A stretch of DNA of 64,000 bases, from NCBI GenBank assembly GCA_009792885.1, contig WMCF01000110.1, positions 248,001-312,000 on the forward strand, in the 5' to 3' direction. The notes below the pieces were generated by a model, which was given only the letters and a program-made list of their open reading frames with translations, was not told where the DNA came from and made no database searches. Position numbers and translations under genes: made by a program. The first letter of the stretch is position 1; every line of letters begins with the position of its first letter. Shown piece after piece: positions 21,376 through 32,639 of the stretch. Origin of the DNA: Eremophila alpestris peregrina (lineage: Eukaryota > Chordata > Aves > Passeriformes > Alaudidae).

Positions 21376-24300
21376 TATCCCTGCTCATATTTTTAACATC
21401 ACGATTTTACTTCTTATTCTGCTTTACTATACTCTTCTGATTTTGATTTTTACATAAAAATACATAGTATATGAATAATGTGTAAGACTTATTTTAAATG
21501 CAAGGCTCCTAGCTCCCACAGTGCAGTAGTTTATGCAACAATATGATTTTCTCTGCTCTGTTTTCATTACTGGTAATTTCTGGGAACACAACAGAGGTTG
21601 AAAAGGCTGACAGGAATGGACAGTATTCATTTTTTGAGAAATATTTGTAGTCTTTTCAAAGCAATTTTATTGCAAAGTTTTTTGTGAAATTATTGCTCCT
21701 TGATTTTGTTTCCCTGGGAAGAATGCATTAAAAAGTCTGTGACTGTTCCTTTGTGGAATGAGTTAGATCTGTAGTTTGTTTTTTGGGGGGGATTTTTTTT
21801 GAGGATGCTGCTGGATTTTTTCCTTATTTGCATAAACATGAACATGTGCTATGATAAGTAAAGGACCATTAGATTCCCAGGGTTTCTCAGTGAAAGTGAA
21901 AAGATAATGCTAACAGACACCTGAAGAAGTTTAAGTACATTGACTTAAAAAAGTTAAAATGCAGAGATTTTACTTTCAGTGTTAGTTTAGTTTAGAAATT
22001 TTAGATTGTTTTGGGTTTTTTCCTCCAGGAGAATGAAATGGCTTCTGAAATGTACATTCATAATTTTCATTCAAGTCAATTGAATGCTATTATAGCATAT
22101 AGATTATCCTTACATTAGGCATGTATTTTAATAGTGAACAAAGACAGTGTTCATTAACCAAGATACACAAAGGTTTTACTTTTATTTTAGTGATATCTTA
22201 GTCTATATACTTATGCAGAAAGAAAATAGGGTTTTCTTCCTATTCTTTTTCTCCCCTCAAACAACTATCATTTATGAACAAGACTGGGGAAAGCTCTTGC
22301 TGTTTATGATTTGAACAAAAGTTTTCCAAGCTTTTCAGGCATGTTGATGAAAGTAGTATTTTTTCCTGAAATAAAATGAAAGTCAGTGTGCCAGCCTGAC
22401 TATTCACCCATAAACATCATTAACTTTTAGTGAGATGCACAAAAAAGGTTTGTTTTAGGAATTTTTTTCTGCTTTCTTTAGGTATTAATGGAGAGTATCT
22501 AAGGTTGCTATAGCAAACAGTTTCACAACATGCTTAATTGTAGCTGTAGATGATTATGTACAAGCACTCACAGGTTTGATTAATGTTTTTAATAGCTGGG
22601 GATACTGTCATATAACCATCTGCTACCTATATAAATAATTTTGTAAATTTTTAGTTTTATCTGCTGATTGCACATCACATCTAAGCAACCAAAACACAAT
22701 GCTGAAATGTCTTTTTTTAAAACATCAACAGATTATGTCAAGCATTTAGTATTTCAAGTCCTTGGCAGCTCATTTTTGATAGGTTGCCTGAGCAAAACTT
22801 TATTTTTCTTACTCCTGCCAAAGACAAGAAAGGGGTTAAATGAATAAATGAACACAACTTCTGAGCTCCTTGGACTGCAAGACAAGGGATGGCTTAAATA
22901 ACTATGCTTTCTATACATACTCCTGCACTTTACTATTTATTTACTATTTTGAAAACTGATTCCAAAATGTTGCTAATAAACACTTGGAAATACTTAAAAG
23001 GAAGCACTCCTTTCTATTCCTCTGCAAAATTCTAGTATAGGATTTTGTTTTGGCTCTGTGATACTGCCAGTTCTTTCATAAAAACAGACAAATGTCCGTA
23101 AAAGCTATTTAACCAGCTTCTAAAACATAAAGCACCTGTCATAATTCTAATCACTGCAGAAGAGAAGCTTTTTTCCAGAGACATGCAAATCCCAAGTCAA
23201 TGAAGTTGCTAGATTGCAAGGTTTGTTACTAACCAAATACCCATATAATTTTCTATTCACAAACTCAGACTCTCTTTTTAGTAAACCTTGCACTAAATCA
23301 GATTTTAATGAGATTTTTTTTGTGATTAAACTTGGTGGAAATACAGAAAGTTATGTTATAGAGATTTGTGGGGGGAATGTAGGTTTTGAGGTTTGTTTGG
23401 GTTTTGGGTGTTTTTCTGTTGTTGCTTGTTTTGTTTTGGGTGGTTCTTTTGTTGTGGGTGTTGTTTGTTTTTTTGTTTGGGGTTCTTTTTGGTGATTGTG
23501 GCCTTATAAATTTGTTTTTTCCTGGCTGAGGAGCAAGGGAAGAAAGTTCCTCTACATTGAATAATTCTAAACCTTAGAAAAAAAAAAAGGAGAAAACCCG
23601 TTTTGCTTTATTTGGCTCTGATCTTCCCACAAATACTGTACATTTAATACAGTGGAATTCTAATGAAAGTGTTCTGGCAGATGGCTCTTTGTTTCCATTA
23701 AGAAGAATTCTTGATTAGCTGAAGACTGCTTGAATAATAATTTCTCAGTGTCCATCAAATCACTGAGAGGCCCTCCAGCCTGTTTCTCAGTGGGTGCAAA
23801 CCAGAAGGGCTCTGCTGGAGGCAGCAGAAATAGCTGAGGCTGTGGCTGTGCTTTCCACAGTTGGAAACCAGCGTATCTGAGCACAAACACAAGTCCAGTC
23901 CTCAAAGACATTTAGATGTGTAGGATTATGGGTGCAACGGGATCCTGTTGACACAGTGGAACTACAAGTGGTTGGCCAAATCCCTAGACAAATTGAGGTT
24001 CTAAGGGTGATTAAATCAGCTAATCCAAAATGGTCGTGAGATACCTGTCATGGTAATCCACGATGGTGAGCTGAGCTGAAACTCACAGACCACTGAGAGG
24101 CAGGGATGAATGTTACACTGATTGTACATCAAAGAAGATGTGTCAGTGAGTGAAAATGCTCACCAAGAAATTATCAAGAGGCATTTATTAACTACGGGGA
24201 CGCAAAAAACTCACAGATACAGATAATATTGCATCATTAGGTCATGCCCCTGATGTGGAGAGTAGTTGTATAAATTTCACAGTGATTGCTGAGAAAATTT

Positions 24301-24441
24301 AATTTAAACACTCTTTTGTCATAAATATATATATATATGACACAGTAGAGGTAAACAATCCTTGTAAAACACTTTCCTTTAAAATAATTTCTTTTCACTA
24401 GTATTCAGTAACTTATGTGTAAAACATGGTTTAAATGCTTA
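21376..24441. other. Non-coding AT-rich stretch
   Basis: No gene is recognised. It contains the G/T-rich tract listed separately. A minus-strand open frame of 83 codons (23660-23911) shows no recognisable features. Confidence 0.6.
23366..23501 (+). repeat. G/T-rich low-complexity tract
   Basis: The plus strand is almost entirely G and T here, with recurring GTTTTG, GGTTT and GTTGT words and very few A or C. The open frame through it encodes Gly/Val/Phe/Cys repeats and is a composition artefact. Confidence 0.8.
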
Positions 24442-24446
24442 GCATC
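24442..24446. repeat. Left target-site duplication GCATC
   Basis: Directly precedes the TGTTATGG start of the LTR and is repeated directly after its end at 26502-26506. A 5-bp duplication is usual for ERVL (class III) integrations. Confidence 0.75.
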
Positions 24447-26501
24447 TGTTATGGTTTAGCATAGCCTTTAGTTAAAAAAAGGAAATAGTTAGCTGCAAGG
24501 ACCTTAGATTGACACATGATTCAGCCAGTGAGAAAGTGAGTTCGTTTTCGTGAATGAGCACTTTTATAAAAGCTGGGGATTTTGGGAACTCCACTCTCTC
24601 TTTTCGCTGCTCGCCTTGGGAGAGCTAGGAGGCAGCCCCAGCTCCCTCCGGCCGGGGAGAGCCGGGGCCGTGCTGGGCCCTGCCGGGTCTGCTGAGCCCC
24701 GGCCTAGCTCGGGGCATCTGCTGGGCTCAGTGACTCTTGGGCAGAGAGGGAAGGAAAGGTGTGTGGTCCAGTGTTGGGGTCTGAGTGTTAGAATTCTGTT
24801 AGGATTTGCTTACCCTGACTCCCCCGTTGGTTTTACTTAAATGATTTACCCCTGGGTTCCTCCTACCGATCTATCACTCTTTACCTCCTCCGCCCCTCGA
24901 TTACATCAGCCTCCCTCGCTCCTCCCGGGGACCCCTGCCCATCACCCATGTACCGGCCCAGAACTCTGGAAAGTTCCACCAATATCCCTGGGCGATTGGC
25001 TGAAGAGCCTGGGCTCCATCCCCGGTTTGCTTTCACTGGTTGTTATGTAGTTGTCTGTTAAAGGTTACTATGTTCTGATTGGTTAATGAAGGTTGTATTT
25101 AAGCCGCTGCTCAGAGCCTCTCAGGGCCCTTGAGGGCTGGCTCGTTAGCGAATAAAGCTGACATTGCCCCCCCCTTAAGAGTGCCTCTCTCATTTGCGGG
25201 GAACTTCGATACGGGGCTTGGGACATCGGTGTTCTAACCCACTGGAGTTATCTGTGGGTAGCACAACCTCGGCCGGTCAGCCAGGCCAAAACCCAGGAAC
25301 CCAAGGAGTGCCTACCGCACTCCAGCTCCACTCGGACTGAGTTCCACCCGCTGTTAGTGGGAGACTGCAGCTGATTCCCCCATCCACTGCCTTCCACCTG
25401 GAGCGGCTCCGAGCCCGGGCTGAGCCTACCCCAGATGAGACCAAGGGATTTAGGGGGTGAAAGCTGCATCCACCACCATGGGAGCCATCGCGACCTCAGC
25501 CGCCGTTCCTGTTTCTTCCCCCTCCCCCTCCACCATGTGGCCTCGGAGCTTTCCAAGAGCTGCCGCCATCGCCCGGCCGAGAGCATGGGACCATCCCCAA
25601 GCTACAGTTAACTCTGTCCTTGCCAAGGTGAAGCTTGCAGAACACTGATCCTTTCTAGGGAGTGAAGAAGATGTCATGGTAGAGACATTTCTGTTTAGGC
25701 TTCATGAAGATACTGAGGTCTGTGAAAGAAGTGTTGTGTCTTAAGGGATGGGGAGATGAGAAGATGCCCTTAGGCTGAAAATCTTCTGTGAATTGTGGTA
25801 ACAAACTATGCTAGAATATATCTTTAAACCACGGAGAATATGAACTGGGGAAATAATTGTTCAGATTGGTAATTTCTGAGCAGAAGTATTTGCAATGGAC
25901 TATAGTAGTAGATATGAAGCAGTGACCCTGTGGTCCCCTGAGGCATCTGAGTAAGATGCTTGATGTGATAAAGTCCTCTGCGAAGTGAGAGATATTCCTG
26001 CCCTAGAGTAGGATGAAGGGTATCCTTTGCACCTGAACTGTTAATTTTAAAAATAACATCCCAGAATGCACAGAGTCCATGACCCAAGTGCAGTTGATGG
26101 GAAAAACTGCACTTTATGGGAGAACCACAGAGACAGAATTTTGTTTCTGGGTGGCTGTCGTCTGTGAGAGCTAAGAACAACGAGTAGACTGTTTCTGTCC
26201 TTGTGGAGAGTTACCATAACCAGAAGAAATTTCTCTCTCTAGAGAGATTGATAGAAGACTATTTTATAAGAAGTACAGACCTTGAGTTCTGAGTTTTTGC
26301 CTTTATAAATGTCTGTAAGCAAGAAAAGAAGCTGGTGGGGGAGGGAGAAGTGTTTTGGAAGTTTCATTTTGATTATTTGTTTTTTTTTTCTCCTCCTTGT
26401 TTCTTTTAGTGTGTGTGAATAAACTATCTTTATATCTTTTAAGATTGAGCCTGCTTTGTTTTTTCTCTTAATCCTAGCAGAAAAACCCTGAAACCACCAC
26501 A
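24447..26501 (+). mobile_element. ERVL-like LTR insertion interrupted by a second LTR
   Basis: The ends match as imperfect inverted termini (TGTTATGGTTTAG... and ...CTGAAACCACCACA) and are flanked by GCATC on both sides. TATAAAA is at 24565-24571. AATAAA is at 26418-26423, about 80 bases before the 3' end, which sets plus orientation. Removing the nested 456-base LTR leaves about 1.6 kb, long for a solo LTR, so some internal sequence or another insertion may remain. No retroviral gene is seen. Confidence 0.7.
24786..25241 (+). repeat. Nested solo LTR
   Basis: It begins TGTTAGAATTC and ends ...GTTCTAACCCA, so the termini are inverted (TGTTAGAA with TTCTAAC). Its promoter signals are a CCAAT-type ATTGG at about 25078, TATTTAAG at 25096-25103 and AATAAA at 25151-25156, the expected order for a plus-strand LTR. 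The flanks CTGAG (left) and CTGGAG (right) could be a damaged target duplication. It lies inside the ERVL-like LTR, so it is the younger insertion. Confidence 0.65.
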
Positions 26502-26506
26502 GCATC
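26502..26506. repeat. Right target-site duplication GCATC
   Basis: Identical to 24442-24446 and directly abuts the CCACCACA end of the LTR. Confidence 0.75.
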
Positions 26507-27414
26507 TTATAAAGGAGTTCAGTCCCATCAGAAGTGGGTCATAAAATCATCCTCATCACATCTACCTTTTGTATCTCCATCCTGCCAAGATACAATCAAT
26601 AATGAAACAAAACCCCTGAATATCTGAGACTGTTTTTTTCTCTTTTCCTGTGATTGAAAGGATTTTGATCCTTGTGGTCCTCTCCTTTTTGAGTAGACCA
26701 TTCAGTGGGTATCATTTTGGTAAAATTATTTCTGTTATTGGTATATTGTGCTGGTGGTGGTGTGCTTCCTCACCACTAACTTCAATGCGAGGGCTGGAGG
26801 CTGTTGGATCTGGAGCAGACCCTGAATGCTGAAACGTGCTGTGATGCCCTGTGCTGGGGTGCAGGACAGTGGAACAGAGCAGAAACATTTTCTTTGTAGA
26901 AAAACACAATGCATCAAAGCTTCCAGAGGCTGGGCAAACTTTTGCTGTTGTAAAACCTCACACTCAGAAAAGTCTTTCAGGATGACACTGGTTCCAATCC
27001 TACTTAGTAAAACTTAGTAAAAACATTACTAGCATGGAAGGAAATTTAAATGAGTAGAGTTAAATGGTAATCCTGAATGTATCAGAGATGTGTTTTGAGA
27101 AGTCCTTGGTGACTTTTGCTGGTGGTTCAGTGCTGAAATGCAACCTCATGGCAATTCCCCATGACTGACATGTATTGTTCTTAGTTTTTGAGTTTTTCTC
27201 CTGGTTTACTTGTAGGTTGACTTCCTGTAATTATTAAAATTTCAGGATCAGTAGAAGTGATGGCAACTGTTCTATAATGCATGCACAAATGCATACCTTT
27301 CCTGCATCTTAAATCAAGCTAAATGGTTGTCTGAATTAGATTCAAGAAAGCCAATACCCCATAAATTCTGATCTGATATCATGTTTTTGACACTACATTA
27401 TTGTTCTACATTAT
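26507..27414. other. Non-coding stretch
   Basis: No gene recognised. A GC-shifted part at 26740-26880 may be old repeat debris, but I cannot name it. Confidence 0.5.
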
Positions 27415-28487
27415 TGTCATGGTTTGACACTGGCCCAATGCTAGGCACCCATGAGAGTCTCTCACTCACCCTTCCCTGCGACAGGTGGGCAGAGGTGGAA
27501 AAAAGGGAAAAAAATTAATGAAGGCTTCATGAGTGAGATAGGGACTGGGAGAAATATTTCCAGGGCAAAGCATGCTCAACTTAAGTTGCAAAGGGAATGT
27601 ATACTAACAGAATCAGAGGAGGATAATGAGAAGAAAACCTTAAAACACCTTTTCAATCCCAGCCCCTGCCTCTTTCCCACAGACAGCGCAGGGAGACAGT
27701 GCATGGGCATTTTCTTCCACTGCTCCAGGAGAGGACTCCTTCCCCTGTGAGGCCATGGGATCCCTCCCACGGGAGCAGCTCTCCGTGAGCTCCCCCGGCG
27801 TGGCTCCGTTCCCAGGAGCAGCAGCCAGCCCGCCCCTGCTGCAGCGGGAGCTGCCCCACGGGCACACAGCGCTCCCAAACTGCTGCGGCCTGGGGCTCTT
27901 TTTCCACGGGCTGCAGCCCTCCAAGGACAGGCTGCTCCAGCCTGGAAGCAAGGGCCGCTCTGTCCTCCACGTCTCCCACTGGATCACAGCCTCCTCCAGG
28001 CATCCACCCGCTCCGGCGCGGGCACCTCCCCCACGGGCTGCGGGTGGATCTCTGCATTCCCCATGGATCCCTACGGGCTGTGGGTGGATCTCTGCATTCC
28101 CCGTGGACCTCCAGGGGCTGCAGGGGCACAGCTGCTTCACCATGGTCTCACCACGGGCTGCAGAGGAATCTCAGCTCTGGCGCCTGGAGCACCTCCTGCC
28201 CCTTCTTCTCCACTGACCGTGGTGTCTCCGTGTTGTTTCTCTCACATGTTCTCACCTCCTTGTCTTCTCTGACTACAAGCAAAAAACCCGTGTGACCTTG
28301 TCCTGATTTTCTTCCGAAATATGTCATTGGCTTTACCAGCCTCTCACTGGGCCAGCAGCATGTGCATCTTCAGAGCCATCAGGGATTGGCTCTGTTGGAC
28401 ACGGTGGAAGCTTCCAGCAACTTCTCACAGAAGCTGCCCCTGTGGCCCCCTCCTCTACCAAAACCCAGTCTATGCCAAACCAACACA
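27415..28487 (-). mobile_element. Solo LTR, GC-rich passerine ERV type
   Basis: The plus strand starts TGTCATGGTTTGACACTGGCC and ends ...ACCAAAACC-CAG...CCAACACA. In between it carries repeated 'CACGGGCTGCAG', 'TGGATCTCTGCATTCCCC' and 'CTCCAGG' units. I know this as a very common songbird LTR whose sense strand starts TGTRTTGG, so the minus strand is sense here. Open frames on both strands follow its GC content and are not genes. No target-site duplication was found: the flanks are CATTAT on the left and ATGGCC on the right. Confidence 0.75.
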
Positions 28488-29821
28488 ATGGCCCTAGGGT
28501 TGAAAGAGAACATTGCATATTTTGCCATTGAAAAATTTCAGTTCCCAGGAAGTCTTGTATTGTGCTGTGATTTATTAAAATATAAACATTGATCTAATAT
28601 CGATATCCAACTGTGATGTACAAAAAAAGAAAACAAAAACTAACAGTTAAAGTTAGAAAGTGTGTGTTTATTGTGATATGTGCACTGCAAAGATCACAGG
28701 TAATTACAAAGTCTTTTATCTACAAAAGTGTTGAATACACATATGCATATTCATACCCCTGCCACTTCTTCTTCTCTGCTTCATATGCTAATTGACAAAA
28801 GCATGTGTGATTTGTTCCCTGAAATGGGTCGGTGGTCCTTTTGTGAGGAGTGGTCATCACCAAAAGGAGGAAGTAAAACAAGTCTTCCTCATTCTAAACT
28901 TTCAGCCTTTTCAATGCAGATGTGATTGATGAATTCTTGGTAAAACTCCTTGTTTTCTGTTTCCCAGAAATTTCAATGATTTCTGGAAACAGGAGGTTTG
29001 CAATTGTCTTGTGTTCCTGGGAATTTATTGATCAGTTTTCCTGTCTTTCATTGAAAGCACAAACATAAAGTTGACAAGAAATCAGTTAGTAGATCCAGGA
29101 TAGCTTATCTCAGATCCAGCTTCTTCTATCCTTTAACTTCTAACTGATTTCAGCAAAGCTCATCTATTCATTTCAGCTATATCAGCAAATCTATTGTTAA
29201 CTACAATTTTAACTTTTCTAAGGATCTTTACTTCTTTAAAATTTGTGTCTCAGCTGCAAATATGCTCCGACCTGGACCGATACATTGTAAGCTGGTAGAG
29301 CAATGTGAACCATCTTCTTGAAGCCAGAAATGTTAGCTGTGACACAACAAATGCAGCATTTGTATATATTGTGGTTTTATTTTTCTATTCTTTACACATC
29401 TTTGGTATTGCCACTGTTGCCTTCTTGATTGCACTAGATAATTTAATAGTCTCAGTTTCAGGCACAATTTGTTTTGTGCTGAATTGCCAGCCCTATTTTA
29501 ACAGCAATTAAACCACGCAACTTGCCAGGTGCAAGAGCTTAGGGTGAAATTTCAGCTACGGGGATTTCCATAACGGACTGTCATTCATGGGGGATTTGCA
29601 CAGCCAGGTATTTATATTAAAATTTTTAAGGATTGCAATACATAAAGTTATGGAATATGACAAAAGTAACTGTCTAGTTTTTTTTCTAGCCACGAATAGG
29701 TGCTTGTTTACCCTGTCAGATGCTGAAGAAAGTATGAGTGAGAACAGTTTATCTAGATCTGTGGCATTTAGTTCTTTTAGCCACTTTTTGCTGCCCGTAA
29801 ACCAAGTGAGAACACAAACTA
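28488..29821. other. AT-rich non-coding stretch
   Basis: No gene or repeat recognised. Open frames are at most about 107 codons and unsupported. Confidence 0.6.
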
Positions 29822-29827
29822 ACAGAG

Positions 29828-30246
29828 TGTCAGTTTATGCGGTGCTTTATTCAGAGGGCCCGGGGACCTGTAGGACTCGCGTCCCAAAGCCAGAATCCCA
29901 AGGGCTGTAACTTTTAGTGATTTCTTATACTTCTCTGAATGGATTACATCACACAGTGTACGTGCAGAGTTCCATGGAGCAGTTATACATTCATCATTAG
30001 ATAGCATTTCTATACTTCATAAATCTTTCATAGTTCCTACCCTAATACAATTAGTTTCAACTAGCTCTAACAGTTGTTCCCACCACCTGTTCTACCTTAC
30101 TTTTATCTACTACATGCTTCACTTGATTCTTTGGTAATTGTTTCTCTGTTACCAAGGGGGCCCAGAACCGGTTTTCCTGAGGCCTGTTATCCTTCTCAAG
30201 CCTTAGCACTTCTACTGCTAATTCTGAAACTTAGCCTTACATTAAC
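29828..30246 (-). repeat. LTR, minus orientation
   Basis: On the minus strand it starts TGTTAATGTAAGGC (30246). It continues through CCGGTTCTGGGCCCCCTTGG, a TATAAG at 29929-29924 and AATAAA at 29851-29846, and ends AAACTGACA at 29828. TATA box to poly(A) signal is about 75 bases, as expected for an LTR. No convincing target duplication was found, so either end may be off by a few bases. Confidence 0.65.
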
Positions 30247-31640
30247 AATTTGACTAGCTTTTTCAGATACTGCACACTTGCATTATGGAGTGAATTCATC
30301 ATGATGTAATTATCAACCAGCTTTATACTAATTATACATAATAATATCTATAGAGCACCAGTTATTATAAGTGTTACTATGAAAAGTGTCTTCTTAGTTT
30401 CATTTGAGAAATGAAGTAATAAACTAAGATGGATCTCTGATTTCCCTCTGATATTCAGAAGTTTGGACCCCAGGCAACGTTTTAGGAAAGATTAATCTCA
30501 AAATGCCAGGACAAACCCATTGCTAAAAGAATCTCATAATTAGAAAATAATGAGCATTTCACTCAGCTTTGTGGGGTAAACTTGAGAGGCATCCCCACTC
30601 AAAAGGAGAAATCTGCACATACATCTCCAGGCCAGCTGTGTCAACTTACCATCTTATCAGCAGTATTGTTGGTTAGCAGGTATTTTGTCTGCCACATCCA
30701 CACCTGTTCCTGTTTCTCTCAGGGAAACCATTGTTCTTCTTCAGAATGTTTAACTTTGGGGTTGATTATTTGTGCTGATTTCTACATTCTTCAACACCAA
30801 AGGCAGGGAGTGGCCCCATTCACCATTTATAGCTTTGCAAACGGGGAAATATTCCAACTCTTTTACAACCACTCCAGAACAACCCGCCACAGCTGCAGGT
30901 GGGTACAATTATCAATAACAATATACAAATAACTGAAGAAAAGCTTTACGGCCTGGCTGTGTTTCACATGCTGAACATGTGACAATGTGCTATGTCACTG
31001 TGAAAATGGTGGTGGAAGTATAAACAGAAAGGCAATTTGTAAGGCTCTGAGGTTGTTTTTCCTCTCATTGCTAAGGCTTCAGCAGCAGTAATGCAAGCGA
31101 TCTTAGCCACTATGCATAAAGACAAACACAGACTAATTGCAGATAGCTTCAAGGAAAAAATGTGAAGGAGCATGCTCTATGTGGAAAAGGTTGAACAAAG
31201 TGTGATTATCTGCATAGGAAGGCTGAAGGAAAAAATACCTGTGTACAGGTTTGTGAAAGCTATTAGAGAGTGCTAAGGAGAAATCTCTCTGTGTCTATGG
31301 GAGGAAGACTAAGAAATAGTAATCTTAAACTGCAATAATGAATAATTGAAGTTGAGAATTGAGAAAAAAATTCTGGTAGTAATGGTTCTCTAGGACAGTT
31401 TGCATGAGGAGACTGTGAACTCAGCATTACTGGCCTAGGATGGCTGAGAAAAGTTGGGGCTGACATAGTTTGTTGTTGGCAAGTGATCTGTGGGATGTAG
31501 CTTTGCTATTACAAGTCTGGCCTCTGAGTTTGTATCAGCCTTTTTGTGGTAGACCAGAAAGTTACCACAAGGGAGATTGCACTCCCCTGGAGGGCAGATG
31601 ATGTTTAGTTTACTGTTTTGTATAGTTTTACGTATTTTAT
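30247..31640. other. Non-coding stretch
   Basis: No gene recognised. At 31545-31570 a perfect 7-bp inverted repeat (TGTGGTA and TACCACA) flanks a short spacer. It may belong to the LTR region that follows. Confidence 0.5.
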
Positions 31641-31649
31641 CTTATGTTC

Positions 31650-32630
31650 TATAATGGTTGTTAGGCAAACAAAATGGCTCCCCAAGGACTTTTCCAGAAG
31701 TTTTACCAGTTAGAAGTTACATAACCTCCAGTTAATGTATTCCAGGTCCCCAGTTGCTATTGGTTCCCCAGTTACTTCCTTGTTTGTACTGTCTCCCTGA
31801 TTGGTTACTTTTTGATCCTCTCCCTGATTGGTTACTGTTTCCATCCCTTCTCCCGTTGGTCTTAGCTACAGCATAAAAGAGAGTGCTGTGCCTGGTTAAG
31901 GGCTTTTTGCCTTGGAGCTGCATGGAATAATGTGGCTGCCCAGAGTGGTGGCAGCATGGGCTCTTTGTTCTACCTGGGGGAGCGGGAAAGTTTTAATGAG
32001 GACATGAATGTGCATGGATGCCCAAAAGCTATTGGTTGCCGCCACGCTGTCACTCCCCGACTTCTTTGTATTTGATTGGACAGTCCTGTGGTAGCCACGC
32101 CCAGGACAAAAGTTTTAAGAATGCTTCCCCAGCTGGACTCCTCACTTTTGGAGCACAGCAGCTAATAAAACTGCATGTTCTCTGGAAGCCAGTGTCCCTT
32201 TATCCCTTCTCCAGAGAAATCCTACTTCTGTTAGAAATCTCCCCCTTCCCTCCTTTCTGCAGGCACACACGCACGCACGGGACCGGCCATTCCCCGAGAG
32301 GAAGAAGCTGGCTGGACCTACACACACTCCAGCCGGGACAACAGAGCAGGAGGGAGAGAAGCCAGGGACATTTTTCTAACAGAATAAAGACATTTCTGAC
32401 AAGAAACCTGCCTCCTGCCTCTCCTTGGGAGCGTCTCCTTATAAGAGCTGCCACTGCCTGTCCTTTTCAGGACAGCAGAGCTGGAATCACTGCTCGTCCT
32501 TTTAAGGACGCTCAAGCTGATACCACCAGTGAGCCTGTGCCATCCCAAAGGAAGCAAAATAGCCCTGTGCTGTCGGTTCTAGTGGGGAAGTGTCGTGGCC
32601 AGCGAAGATCCAGCTAGCTGGGCACACGCG
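31650..32630 (+). mobile_element. LTR-derived region, probably composite
   Basis: An LTR-like start (TGTTAGGCAAAC at 31659) is followed by several CCAAT-type ATTGG boxes, including two copies of CTCCCTGATTGGTTACT 27 bases apart (31793 and 31820). CATAAAAG is at 31872-31879. A further ATTGG pair is at 32025-32085, and there are two AATAAA signals (32164-32169 and 32383-32388). Two promoter-like and two poly(A)-like sets suggest one LTR inserted into or next to another. A GC-rich tail follows to about 32630. Exact ends and target duplications were not resolved. Confidence 0.5.
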
Positions 32631-32639
32631 GGGTGGCGG

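Noticed and set aside
21106..21440. Several open frames of 74-96 codons in both strands
   Set aside because: They are translations of a TA/CA microsatellite.
27576..28295. Overlapping open frames up to 167 codons on both strands
   Set aside because: They lie wholly within a GC-rich solo LTR. GC content and repeated units explain the lack of stops.
29822..30250. Target-site duplication around the 29.8-30.2 kb LTR
   Set aside because: Near-matches such as CTAAC and TTAAC depend on shifting the LTR ends and have mismatches.
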